Below, piece after piece: positions 1 through 5,132 of a stretch of 5,132 bases of DNA; the first letter of the stretch is position 1; every line of letters starts with the position of its first letter. The notes below the pieces were generated by a model. The model made no database searches. It was given only the letters and a program-made list of their open reading frames with translations, and was not told the origin of the DNA. Where the stretch lies: NCBI GenBank assembly GCA_021779775.1, contig JAJYAB010000161.1, forward strand, positions 1 to 5,132. The letters run 5' to 3'. Made by a program: the position numbers and the translations under genes. The DNA is from Actinomycetes bacterium (lineage in GTDB: Bacteria; Actinomycetota; Acidimicrobiia; Acidimicrobiales; UBA8190).

Positions 1-215
1 GAGCGGAACCGATCGAGCACCCCGAGGCGCCACAGCGTGACGAGGCGATGCTGGGCCGAGACGAGGCTCGTGAAGCAGAGGTCGCAGATCTGCTCGGTGG
101 TGAGGATCCGGTGCTCCCACAGCACCCGGCAGATGAGGCGGTCGCGTTCGGTCAACCGGCCGAGCACGTCGAGCGCCGACACGGCGCCCCGCCGGAGAGG
201 AGAAGAACCAGTCAT
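1..215 (-). CDS. Replication-relaxation family protein, N-terminal part (runs off left edge)
   Basis: Only the first 71 residues are in the window. They begin MTGSSPLRRG and contain LTERDRLICRVLWEHRILTT, followed by EQICDLCF and AQHRLVTLWRLGVLDRFR. This is the winged-helix opening typical of the replication-relaxation family (helix, an 'LTT-Q' recognition turn, then an 'R-L--L-RLG-LDRFR' wing), which is common on actinobacterial plasmids and integrative elements, where it is linked to plasmid replication or relaxation. The exact biochemical role is poorly known. The ATG overlaps the TGA of the upstream coupling-protein gene (ATGA), and a GGAG motif (225-222) sits six bases before it, so the start is well supported and translation is probably coupled. 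The frame stays open to the edge, with GC-rich third positions. Family call is from recognised sequence pattern only. Confidence 0.8.
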   Translation of the reverse strand, partial: MTGSSPLRRGAVSALDVLGRLTERDRLICRVLWEHRILTTEQICDLCFTSLVSAQHRLVTLWRLGVLDRFR

Positions 216-1654
216 GACATGCTCCACGAGTCGGGGTCCTCCGACGCCGGGGTGGGAGCGGCCCGGTGCCGGTGGTTCTGCACCTCCGACCCCGGCGTCT
301 CAAGGACGGCGGACGAGACGCCACCAGGCACGCCGGTCGAGACGCCGGGGGAAGCGCCGCCGTCATTTCGGCGGTGGCGGCGTCGACGCACGAGCAACTC
401 GTGTCGACGCTCGTCTCGGGTGCGCCCGGCGTTGGCTCGGGCCGCCGTCCGGGCCTCGGCCGCCCGGCCGGGGACAGCACGGGCCATCGGCCGGGTCCGA
501 AGCGTGAACGCGTGCAGGTCCTGGCCACCGACCACCAGGCGACAGGCGACCTGGTAGGCGCCGAGATGGCTGAGGTCGTACGCGCGCAGGTAGGGCTCGG
601 TGTGGCGGGCGAGCACCCGGGCGTCTTCGGGCGAGACGTTGAAGTACACCTTGTTGCGGGCGTTCGCCGAGGCGGCCTCGGCGAGGTCGCGGGGCAGTTG
701 GCCGAGGTGCTGGTGGGCCAAGGTGAGCGACAGGCGGTAGCCGCGGGCCTCGGCCAGCACGTCGTCGAGCGCGCCGGGGAGGGCGAGGAAGTTGTGTGCC
801 TCGTCGACGTAGAGCGACGCGTCGCGGCGGACCGTCCGCCCGGCACGGGCGGTCGCCGCCTGCCACACCCAGGCGACGAGGAGCGAGCCCACCAGCCGCG
901 CCGTGTCGTCGCCCAAGAGGCCCTTGGGGAGCCGGGCGAGGAGCTCGACGCCGTCGAGGACGTCGGCCATAGAGAAGCTGGAGGTGGCCGAGCCGAGCAG
1001 GTCCCGGGCGAAGCTCCGGGCGAGCACGACCCGCATCTTGTTCATGACCGGGCCGATCACCTGGGCCTGACCGGCGGGAGAGAGGGCGTCGTAGCCGTCC
1101 CAGAACCCTTTCAGCCCCGATCGCTCCGACAGCCGGGCCACGAGGGGCGCCCGGAAGCGCCGGTCGGTGAGCAGCACCGGGACGTCGGTCAGGGTCGCAC
1201 CGGGGAGCCGGCGCAAGGTGGCACACGCGGAGCGCAGCACGTCGTCGGTCCTCGGTCCCCAATAGGCGGCGAAGATCCGGGCGAACACCGACACCACGTG
1301 GTCGACCGCCACCTCGGCCGGCTCGCCCGAAAGGACATTCAGGGACGGTGGCGCCTCGGTCTCCTCGGGGTCGATGAGCACCAGGCGCTTCAGGGCGCGC
1401 CCCGGGATCCGGGCGAGCAGGTCGACGACGAGGTCGCCCTTGGGGTCGATGACCACCACGCCCCGGCCGGCTGCCATGTCGGCGAGTGCCAGGTTGGCGA
1501 GCAGCGTCGACTTGCCCGAGCCGGTCGCGCCGATGACGTGGGTGTGGAAGCGGCCGTCTTCGACTCCGAGGCAAACGGCACGCCGGGGGCCGATCTCGGT
1601 GTCCCCGAGCACCCGGAGCCCGGCTCCATCACCGGCGGCCTCAGAAGTACGCAT
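212..1654 (-). CDS. VirD4/TraD-like type IV coupling ATPase (conjugative DNA transfer)
   Basis: A 480-residue P-loop ATPase of the VirD4/TraD/HerA-like group, which couples ATP hydrolysis to pumping DNA through a type IV secretion channel at the membrane. Visible motifs are Walker A GATGSGKST (residues 42-50), the conserved strand VVVIDPKGD (66-74), YWGPRTDDVLR (131-141), GPVMNKMR (201-208), LPKGLLGDDTARL (242-254), Walker B LYVDEAHNF (281-289, catalytic D284/E285) and the sensor-like LAHQHLGQLPRDL (312-324). The ATPase core ends near residue 390. The last 90 residues are a basic, Gly/Ser/Pro-rich, probably disordered tail. No membrane helix is present, so anchoring must come from a partner, most likely the upstream membrane protein. 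The start overlaps the preceding frame's stop by 14 bases, with only a weak GGGA motif before it. The end overlaps the next gene by four bases, so this is an operon. It is intact within the window. Confidence 0.9.
   Translation of the reverse strand: MRTSEAAGDGAGLRVLGDTEIGPRRAVCLGVEDGRFHTHVIGATGSGKSTLLANLALADMAAGRGVVVIDPKGDLVVDLLARIPGRALKRLVLIDPEETEAPPSLNVLSGEPAEVAVDHVVSVFARIFAAYWGPRTDDVLRSACATLRRLPGATLTDVPVLLTDRRFRAPLVARLSERSGLKGFWDGYDALSPAGQAQVIGPVMNKMRVVLARSFARDLLGSATSSFSMADVLDGVELLARLPKGLLGDDTARLVGSLLVAWVWQAATARAGRTVRRDASLYVDEAHNFLALPGALDDVLAEARGYRLSLTLAHQHLGQLPRDLAEAASANARNKVYFNVSPEDARVLARHTEPYLRAYDLSHLGAYQVACRLVVGGQDLHAFTLRTRPMARAVPGRAAEARTAARANAGRTRDERRHELLVRRRRHRRNDGGASPGVSTGVPGGVSSAVLETPGSEVQNHRHRAAPTPASEDPDSWSMS
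290..350. repeat. 12-base inverted repeat in the coupling-protein tail
   Basis: CCCCGGCGTCTC at 290-301 is a perfect inverted match to GAGACGCCGGGG at 339-350, separated by 37 bases. A third partial copy, GAGACGCC, lies between them at 315-322. The repeat falls in the part encoding the Gly/Val/Ser-rich disordered tail, so it may simply reflect repetitive coding sequence. It could also form a stem in the operon mRNA just before the next gene's start. No function is shown. Confidence 0.5.
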
Positions 1655-2051
1655 CGTCGTCGTCCCATCCCGAGCTGTCCTGGCGCCCCGGGCCCGCCAG
1701 CACGCCTGGGGGCGGGGCGACCGCGGCGGCGCTCGCGTGGGCGAGGCCGGGGATCATCTCGTCGTAGGGAAGATGCGCGAGGGCTGCGACCTCGGAGAGG
1801 CCGAGGACCTGGCCACGCCCGAAGACGCGTCGTTCGAGTCGCCGGCGACTTCCCGGGCGGTGCTGTGTGACGAGGTGGTTGCGCCCGGCATAGACGCCGA
1901 AGGCGGCGGTGAGCTCGTGGGCGCGGGCGCGTAGGTGACGTCGTGCGCCGCGGCCGGGCTGGGCACAGGAGAGCCCGTAGTGGACGGCGACCTCGAATGC
2001 CGGGAGGTCGCTCGCCTTGTGGACCGCATGGCGCACGTCGGCCGTCCGCAT
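1641..2051 (-). CDS. C-terminal half of the conjugation-associated membrane protein (frameshifted fragment or separate small gene)
   Basis: From the ATG at 2051 this frame gives 136 residues, beginning MRTADVRHAVHKASDLPAFE and ending in an acidic tail, DDDDAYF. It contains FGVYAGRNHLV, a basic stretch GSRRRLERR, and LSEVAALAHLPYD. The last resembles the 'S-ELA-L-HLP' segment that precedes the P-loop domain in VirD4/VirB4-like conjugation ATPases. As I recall the related actinobacterial proteins, this segment is continuous with the membrane-anchored part upstream. Here the upstream frame stops at 2056 and this ATG follows four bases later (TGACCCGATG) without a convincing Shine-Dalgarno, so separate synthesis would need translational re-initiation. 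The frame is also open upstream of the ATG to 2189, across the 10-base duplication. The likelier reading is the downstream part of a broken gene. It ends 14 bases inside the coupling ATPase gene. Confidence 0.65.
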   Translation of the reverse strand: MRTADVRHAVHKASDLPAFEVAVHYGLSCAQPGRGARRHLRARAHELTAAFGVYAGRNHLVTQHRPGSRRRLERRVFGRGQVLGLSEVAALAHLPYDEMIPGLAHASAAAVAPPPGVLAGPGRQDSSGWDDDDAYF

Positions 2052-2055
2052 CGGG

Positions 2056-2844
2056 TCAGGGACCGCAGGCCGCGCCGGGGCGCTCCGGGGCGCTCCGCCA
2101 GGCGGCGAGCATCCGGGGGAAGAGTGCGCTGGGCCGGCCGGTCTGGAGCGACCGAGCCGCTCGGACGAGCATGCGGGTAGAGCGGGCACCGGCGGGGCGG
2201 ACGAGGACCTGGACCAGTCCCTGCTCGTCGCCGTCCCAGGAGCCGAGTGCGCCGATCACGGTGCGAAGCGGGTCGACGACGTGGTTGGTGCCGAGTGGGA
2301 GCCAGGCCGGTGCCGCGAGCCGCAGCTCCCCGCAGGAGGTGAGCGGACCGGCGAGGTTCGGGCGGTGGGCGTCGCGGACCTGGCACTGTGCGCCCGGCCA
2401 CGCCGAGGAGACGGCCCGGGCGACGGCGTGCGCCGAGATGCCCGCGGACGCCCAGAGCCGCAGACCGATGCCTTCACCGGATCCCTTCATCTCGAAGGCG
2501 ACGTGGCCGGCGGGGCGAAGGAGGTAGCGCTTGGCGGCCAGTACCGGGTGGAGGTTCCGCCAGAAGGCGAGGGCACCTTTCGCCTCGACGACAGCTGGCA
2601 TCGCCACCTCGACGAGCTGGCCACCGGTCGGTGGCCGGAGACGGCCAAGCACTCGGACGGCCGCCCAGGTGGTCACCAGTGCCAGGACTGCGATCACCAC
2701 CGGCACGGCGATGGGCAGGACCTGGTCGGCGAAGAGGGCGAGATGGTGGCCGCGGTCTTTCCACCAGGCGTCGGGGTGGGCGAGGAAGTGGGCGAGCGGC
2801 CCGTGGGGCAGGCTCGGGGACGGTGCGGGGGCAGCAGATGGCAA
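2056..2844 (-). CDS. Membrane-anchored type IV secretion accessory protein, N-terminal part (truncated by frameshift)
   Basis: This frame gives 262 residues from a TTG start at 2844, chosen because AGGAGG lies six bases upstream and the region beyond it does not look coding. The open frame extends much further upstream to 3990, but there it runs antisense to other genes. Residues about 43-67 form one hydrophobic membrane segment (LPIAVPVVIAVLALVTTWAA), followed by a cytoplasmic part with FWRNLHPVLAAKRYLLRP, FEMKGSGEGIGLRLWASAGI and AVARAVSSAWPGAQCQV. This layout matches the membrane-anchored partner encoded just before VirD4-like ATPases in actinobacterial conjugative elements. I do not know an assigned gene symbol. 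It probably anchors or works with the coupling ATPase, which lacks its own membrane segment. The C-terminus (SAPERPGAACGP) lies in and after a 10-base tandem duplication and looks like out-of-frame sequence, so the protein is probably truncated. Confidence 0.75.
   Translation of the reverse strand: MPSAAPAPSPSLPHGPLAHFLAHPDAWWKDRGHHLALFADQVLPIAVPVVIAVLALVTTWAAVRVLGRLRPPTGGQLVEVAMPAVVEAKGALAFWRNLHPVLAAKRYLLRPAGHVAFEMKGSGEGIGLRLWASAGISAHAVARAVSSAWPGAQCQVRDAHRPNLAGPLTSCGELRLAAPAWLPLGTNHVVDPLRTVIGALGSWDGDEQGLVQVLVRPAGARSTRMLVRAARSLQTGRPSALFPRMLAAWRSAPERPGAACGP
2075..2097. repeat. 10-base tandem duplication at a frameshift
   Basis: The 10-base unit CCGGGGCGCT is present 2.3 times in a row (2075-2084, 2085-2094, then CCG). 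Ten bases shift the reading frame by one. Removing one copy joins the frame ending at 2056 to the frame ending at 1641, with the junction reading AAWRSAPARPAVPDPMRTAD. The repeat is read directly; its role as the cause of the frameshift is inferred. Confidence 0.85.
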
Positions 2845-2850
2845 CGGGAT

Positions 2851-2856
2851 CCTCCT
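2851..2856 (-). promoter_or_regulatory. Shine-Dalgarno AGGAGG deciding the TTG start at 2844
   Basis: On the minus strand AGGAGG is followed by six bases (ATCCCG) and then TTG. It is a full match to the ribosome-binding consensus at ideal spacing. It fixes the start of the conjugation operon's first gene despite the non-ATG codon. Confidence 0.8.
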
Positions 2857-2908
2857 GTGATCGATGGCTGTCTGTGGGAGGACCCGGCCGGAACCGAAAA
2901 ACCTCCAC

Positions 2909-2936
2909 ACATAAGAACAGGGGGGTCTTCGCGCAA
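2909..2936 (-). promoter_or_regulatory. Candidate promoter for the conjugation operon
   Basis: On the minus strand TTGCGC (2936-2931) is separated by 16 bases from TTATGT (2914-2909), about 65 bases before the TTG start. The hexamers match the sigma-70-type consensus only partly. The region is the least GC-rich in the left half and lies between divergent genes, which supports a promoter here in general more than these exact boxes. A CCGGCCGG palindrome at 2884-2891 lies just downstream and could be a regulator site. Confidence 0.3.
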
Positions 2937-2976
2937 ACACCGAGAAGGCGTCCGGATTCGAGACAGAACAAGCTGC

Positions 2977-2982
2977 TACGTT
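2977..2982 (+). promoter_or_regulatory. Candidate -10 box for the HTH gene
   Basis: TACGTT fits the actinobacterial -10 pattern TANNNT. A start about seven bases downstream would leave a short leader containing GAGAAG (2991-2996) before the TTG at 3004. No good -35 is seen at 16-18 bases, the nearest resemblance being TTCGAG at 2957-2962 with a short 14-base gap. Many actinobacterial promoters lack a clear -35. Confidence 0.35.
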
Positions 2983-3003
2983 GGGAGAACGAGAAGCGCC
3001 TAT

Positions 3004-3360
3004 TTGTCGAGATCTGGGGCTGCGGACGAGTTCGAGCGGGAGGGCCGTGCCATCGAAGCGACCCTCGCTCGGGGCCAGGCCGCCCGGCTCGCACCGCATA
3101 GGGCCGCGCTCATCGAGTCGCTCACCGCCATGCGCAGCGACGCCGAACTGGCGCTCCACCAGGCGATCTACGAGGCGAACCAGGACGGCTGCTCGTGGCG
3201 ACTGCTCGCCAAGTTCACCGACATGTCCTGGCAGACCCTGCACCGCCGCTACCGGGGGCGACCGACCCGCATGCGACCGCCGCCCGAGAAGGACACCTGG
3301 CTCCGCAGCCGGCACCGACCCACGCGGGTCGTCACCGTGTCGGTGGGCGACCAGTGGTGA
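3004..3360 (+). CDS. Small helix-turn-helix DNA-binding protein, function unknown
   Basis: From the TTG at 3004 this gives 118 residues. I chose TTG because GAGAAG lies seven bases upstream and a -10-like box lies before it; the next in-frame start is the ATG at 3130, which would remove conserved-looking sequence. Residues 10-60 are predicted long, charged helices (EFEREGRAIEATLARGQ, ALIESLTAMRSDAELALHQA) that might form a coiled coil or dimer surface. Residues 62-84 (GCSWRLLAKFTDMSWQTLHRRY) look like a helix-turn-helix of the 'W--IA---G-S-QTLHRRY' kind found in many small actinobacterial proteins. The C-terminus is basic. The gene is transcribed divergently from the conjugation operon across a 159-base gap, so it could regulate that operon, but no operator was identified. 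A specific family was not recognised. Confidence 0.65.
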   Translation: MSRSGAADEFEREGRAIEATLARGQAARLAPHRAALIESLTAMRSDAELALHQAIYEANQDGCSWRLLAKFTDMSWQTLHRRYRGRPTRMRPPPEKDTWLRSRHRPTRVVTVSVGDQW

Positions 3361-3402
3361 CCGATCCCGCAGGTCGCCTCCCTGATGTGCCGGTCGAGGC
3401 GG

Positions 3403-3438
3403 GCCGTGACCACGGCGCGAGGTCGGGGTCCCCCCGAC
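3403..3438 (+). terminator. Two GC-rich inverted repeats downstream of the HTH gene
   Basis: GCCGTG/CACGGC (3403-3408 and 3411-3416) is followed closely by GTCGGGG/CCCCGAC (3422-3428 and 3432-3438, three-base loop). The second would make a stable 7-base-pair hairpin. No T-run follows, so a classical intrinsic terminator is not supported, although high-GC actinobacteria often have hairpins without one. The pair could also be a protein-binding site. The rest of the non-coding stretch 3361-3585 holds only the candidate -10 box and leader frame listed separately. Confidence 0.3.
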
Positions 3439-3474
3439 GGCGGTGGAGTCCGGGCTCGGGGACCGGGGCGTCAG

Positions 3475-3480
3475 TAGCCT
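3475..3480 (+). promoter_or_regulatory. Candidate -10 box upstream of hsdR
   Basis: TAGCCT fits TANNNT and marks the beginning of a distinctly A-richer stretch (about 3480-3570), as expected for a promoter and 5' leader. No recognisable -35 lies 16-18 bases upstream. The candidate is positional and weak. Confidence 0.25.
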
Positions 3481-3542
3481 TGCGATCAGGAAGCACCGAC
3501 CGTGTCGGCAGCCCCGAGACAAGGACACGTAGGAACAACGCG

Positions 3543-3593
3543 ATGGCACGAACGGACAGCACACGAGCAGCGGTGGTTCTTCGTCGTGCCTGA
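3543..3593 (+). CDS. Possible 16-residue leader ORF overlapping the hsdR start
   Basis: ATG at 3543 has AGGA eight bases upstream (3531-3534). It encodes MARTDSTRAAVVLRRA and stops at TGA 3591-3593, just past the preferred hsdR GTG at 3586, in another frame. The arrangement could couple leader translation to hsdR. Codon use is not typical of the neighbouring genes, so it may be chance. Confidence 0.2.
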   Translation: MARTDSTRAAVVLRRA

Positions 3594-4947
3594 CGCCGAG
3601 GACTACCTCGGCCCCGAGGCCCAAGCGCGCGTCGACATCGACCGCCAGCTCACGGCCTGCGGGTGGACCGTCCAACGCCACAAGCAGATGAACCTCGGCG
3701 CCGCCCCAGGCGTCGCAGTACGCGAGTTCCCCATGCTCGAAGGCCACGGGGACGCCGACTACCTGCTCTTCGTCGACCGAAAGGCCGTCGGAGTCATCGA
3801 GGCGAAGAAGAGGGGCGCCCCGCTCACCGGCGTCGAGTGGCAGTCGGCGAAGTACACGACCGGTCTCCCCGACACCGTCCCCGCGCTGACCAAGCCGCTC
3901 GCCTTCGCCTACGAGTCGACCGGCGTCGAGACCCGCTTCACCAACGGCTTCGACCCCGAGCCCGCCAGCCGCCAGGTCTTCACCTTCCACCGCCCCGAGA
4001 CGCTCGCCGGCTGGGTGCGTGCCTGGTCAAACTTCGGCGGCATCGAGCAGGCAACCCTGCGCCAGCGCCTGCTCCAGCTTCCCCTACTCTCCTCGACCGG
4101 GCTCTGGCCCGCCCAGGAGACGGCGATACGCCACCTCGAGGAGTCCCTCGTCCACTTCCGTCCCCGGGCACTCATCCAGATGGCGACGGGTTCGGGAAAG
4201 ACCTTCACCGCAGCCAACGTCTGCTACCGGCTCATCAAGCACGCCGATGCGGGTCGGGTGCTGTTCCTCGTCGATCGGGCGAACCTCGGCCGCCAGACCT
4301 TGAAGGAGTTCCAGGCCTTCACCACCCCCGACGACGGTCGCAAGTTCACCGAGCTCTACAACGTCCAGCACCTGCAGACCAACGCCATCGACAAACCGTC
4401 GCGGGTCGTGATCTCCACCATCCAGCGCCTGTACTCGATCCTTCGCGGCGATCCCGAGATGGATCCCGAGCTCGACGAGACCTCGGCCTACGAGCTGGAG
4501 CCCAAGGCCCCGGTCGAGGTGTCCTACAACCCGAAGCTTCCCATCGAGGCCTTCGACGTGATCATCGTCGACGAGTGCCACCGCTCCATCTACGGCGTGT
4601 GGCGCCAGGTCCTCGACTTCTTCGACGCCTTCATCGTCGGGTTGACGGCGACGCCCGGCAAGCAGACCTTCGCCTTCTTCGACCAGAACCTCGTCATGGA
4701 GTACAACCACGACCAGGCGGTTGCCGACGGCGTCAACGTCGACTTCGACGTTTACAAGATCGCAACCGAGATCACCGGGCAGGGGTCTGTGGTCGACGCC
4801 GGGCTCGTCACCAAGTTCCGCGACCGCCAGACCCGGGCGGTCCGCCTGGAGAAGCTCGACGACGACGTCACCTATGACCCCGCCGCGCTCGATCGCAAGG
4901 TCGTCGCGAAGGACCAGATCCGCACCGTCATCCGGACCTTTCGGTAG
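3586..4947 (+). pseudogene. hsdR: Type I restriction R subunit (HsdR), truncated to its N-terminal half
   Basis: HsdR is the motor and nuclease subunit of type I restriction complexes; it cuts unmethylated DNA after ATP-driven translocation. The 453 visible residues carry the nuclease domain (D58 in DADYLL, E72-x-K74 in VIEAKK, and QxxxY as QSAKY at 86-90) and the first helicase lobe (Walker A MATGSGKT 199-206, DECH box VDECHRS from 328, GLTATPG 352-358). It ends after KDQIRTVIRTFR with TAG. In full-length relatives (roughly 800-1,100 residues) this segment continues into the second helicase lobe and the methyltransferase-binding region, all missing here. The GTG at 3586 is preferred because the 28 codons before it have many third-position A (11 of 28, versus two A/T-ending in the next 28). 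A GTG at 3502 with AGGAAG eight bases upstream is the alternative, giving 481 residues. DNA translocation is not expected without lobe two. No hsdM or hsdS is in the window. Confidence 0.88.
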
Positions 4948-5132
4948 CGAGGCGTTCCGATGACATCGAGGTCATGCAGCGGTCGGTTGCCGTAGAGGTT
5001 CGAGGCTGATCCGCACCTTGGGTGTGCTGCCTGCGGCCCGTGTCTCGGACCACCGTCCGTGATGGTACTTGTGCTCCAGCTTGGTCAGGAGGATGGCCCG
5101 GACTCCGGGGATTGACCACCGGACACCGACGT
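4944..5132. mobile_element. Probable end of an insertion sequence interrupting hsdR (extends past right edge)
   Basis: HsdR homology stops at about 4941-4947, and a minus-strand transposase-like frame ends at 4972, about 30 bases inside. This is the usual distance between a transposase stop and the terminal inverted repeat. The first bases after the break are approximately GGTAGCGAGGCGTTCCGATG. A short ATGAC/GTCAT inverted repeat (4960-4964 and 4971-4975) lies inside the end. The other terminus and target duplication are outside the window, so the boundary is approximate and the element unnamed. Confidence 0.45.
4972..5130 (-). CDS. Probable transposase, C-terminal 52 residues (5' part beyond right edge)
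   Basis: The frame enters from the right edge and ends with TGA at 4974-4972. It contains RWSIPGVRAILLTKLEHKY, then HHGRW, a loop rich in Ala/Gly/Thr, and KVRISLEPL. The 'W--PG-RA-L--KL--KY-HGRW' pattern resembles the C-terminal tails of some actinobacterial transposases as I remember them, but I cannot assign an IS family. About 73% of its codons end in G or C, lower than the conjugation and hsdR genes, which fits a different origin. A competing minus-strand frame (5119-4928) runs across the hsdR junction and looks non-coding. Position beside a truncated gene is the main support. Confidence 0.45.
   Translation of the reverse strand, partial: VGVRWSIPGVRAILLTKLEHKYHHGRWSETRAAGSTPKVRISLEPLRQPTAA

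Noticed and set aside
266..1870. 534-residue plus-strand open frame
   Set aside because: It is antisense to the coupling ATPase, which has clear Walker motifs. The translation is low-complexity Gly/Arg/Glu/Val without family motifs, as expected of a high-GC shadow frame.
2017..3003. Upstream extension of the plus-strand HTH frame back to 2017
   Set aside because: It lies antisense to the membrane protein, and the upstream part crosses the A-rich promoter region. The TTG at 3004 gives a plausible start.
2845..3990. Upstream extension of the minus-strand membrane-protein frame to 3990
   Set aside because: It runs antisense through the HTH gene and the start of hsdR, and the AGGAGG/TTG pair at 2844 gives a clear start.
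4084..4710. 208-residue minus-strand frame
   Set aside because: It is fully antisense to the HsdR helicase lobe; the sense strand has DECH and Walker A motifs.
4928..5119. 63-residue minus-strand frame at the right end
   Set aside because: It crosses the hsdR junction and has no recognisable pattern; the neighbouring frame ending at 4972 has the transposase-like tail.
1..5132. CRISPR array, tRNA, rRNA, riboswitch or attachment site
   Set aside because: No regularly spaced repeats, cloverleaf-like or rRNA-like sequence was seen on either strand, and no tRNA-end direct repeat.
1..5132. A new defence system formed by the conjugation ATPase, HTH protein and HsdR
   Set aside because: The ATPase operon points away from hsdR and matches a conjugation module. 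The HsdR is a recognisable truncated type I subunit. Adjacency alone does not support a joint function.

Overview
The window is very GC-rich, and its convincing reading frames use G or C at almost every third codon position. This points to a high-GC actinobacterium. The protein families on the left fit mobile elements of Actinobacteria, but no species marker is present, so the host assignment is an inference.

Left half (1-2844, minus strand): a tightly packed operon read right to left. It starts with a one-pass membrane protein (TTG start at 2844, strong Shine-Dalgarno AGGAGG). A downstream frame carries what looks like the C-terminal half of the same protein (to 1641). Next come a VirD4/TraD-like conjugative coupling ATPase (1654-212) and, through an ATGA stop/start overlap, the first 71 residues of a replication-relaxation family winged-helix protein that runs off the left edge. 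This is the usual backbone of an actinobacterial conjugative or integrative element: a membrane partner, a DNA-pumping ATPase and a relaxase-accessory or replication-linked protein. The first protein is split by a frameshift, and a 10-base tandem duplication at 2075-2097 accounts for it exactly. Removing one copy joins the two frames into one protein of about 397 residues.

Middle (2845-3585): a lower-GC divergent intergenic region with candidate promoters facing both ways. A small plus-strand gene (3004-3360) follows, encoding a 118-residue helix-turn-helix protein of unknown specific role. Then comes about 225 bases of non-coding sequence with two GC-rich inverted repeats, a candidate -10 box and a possible 16-codon leader frame.

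Right (3586-5132): the N-terminal half of a type I restriction-modification R subunit (HsdR), with its nuclease domain and first helicase lobe intact. It ends abruptly at 4947. Beyond that, a minus-strand frame (5130-4972) that looks like the C-terminus of a transposase enters from the right edge. The simplest reading is that an insertion sequence interrupted hsdR. No hsdM or hsdS is visible.

Overall this is accessory DNA: a conjugation module next to a disrupted restriction gene, with two probable recent lesions. I do not see a clearly new system. The most informative observations are the duplication-linked frameshift and the hsdR/insertion-sequence junction.
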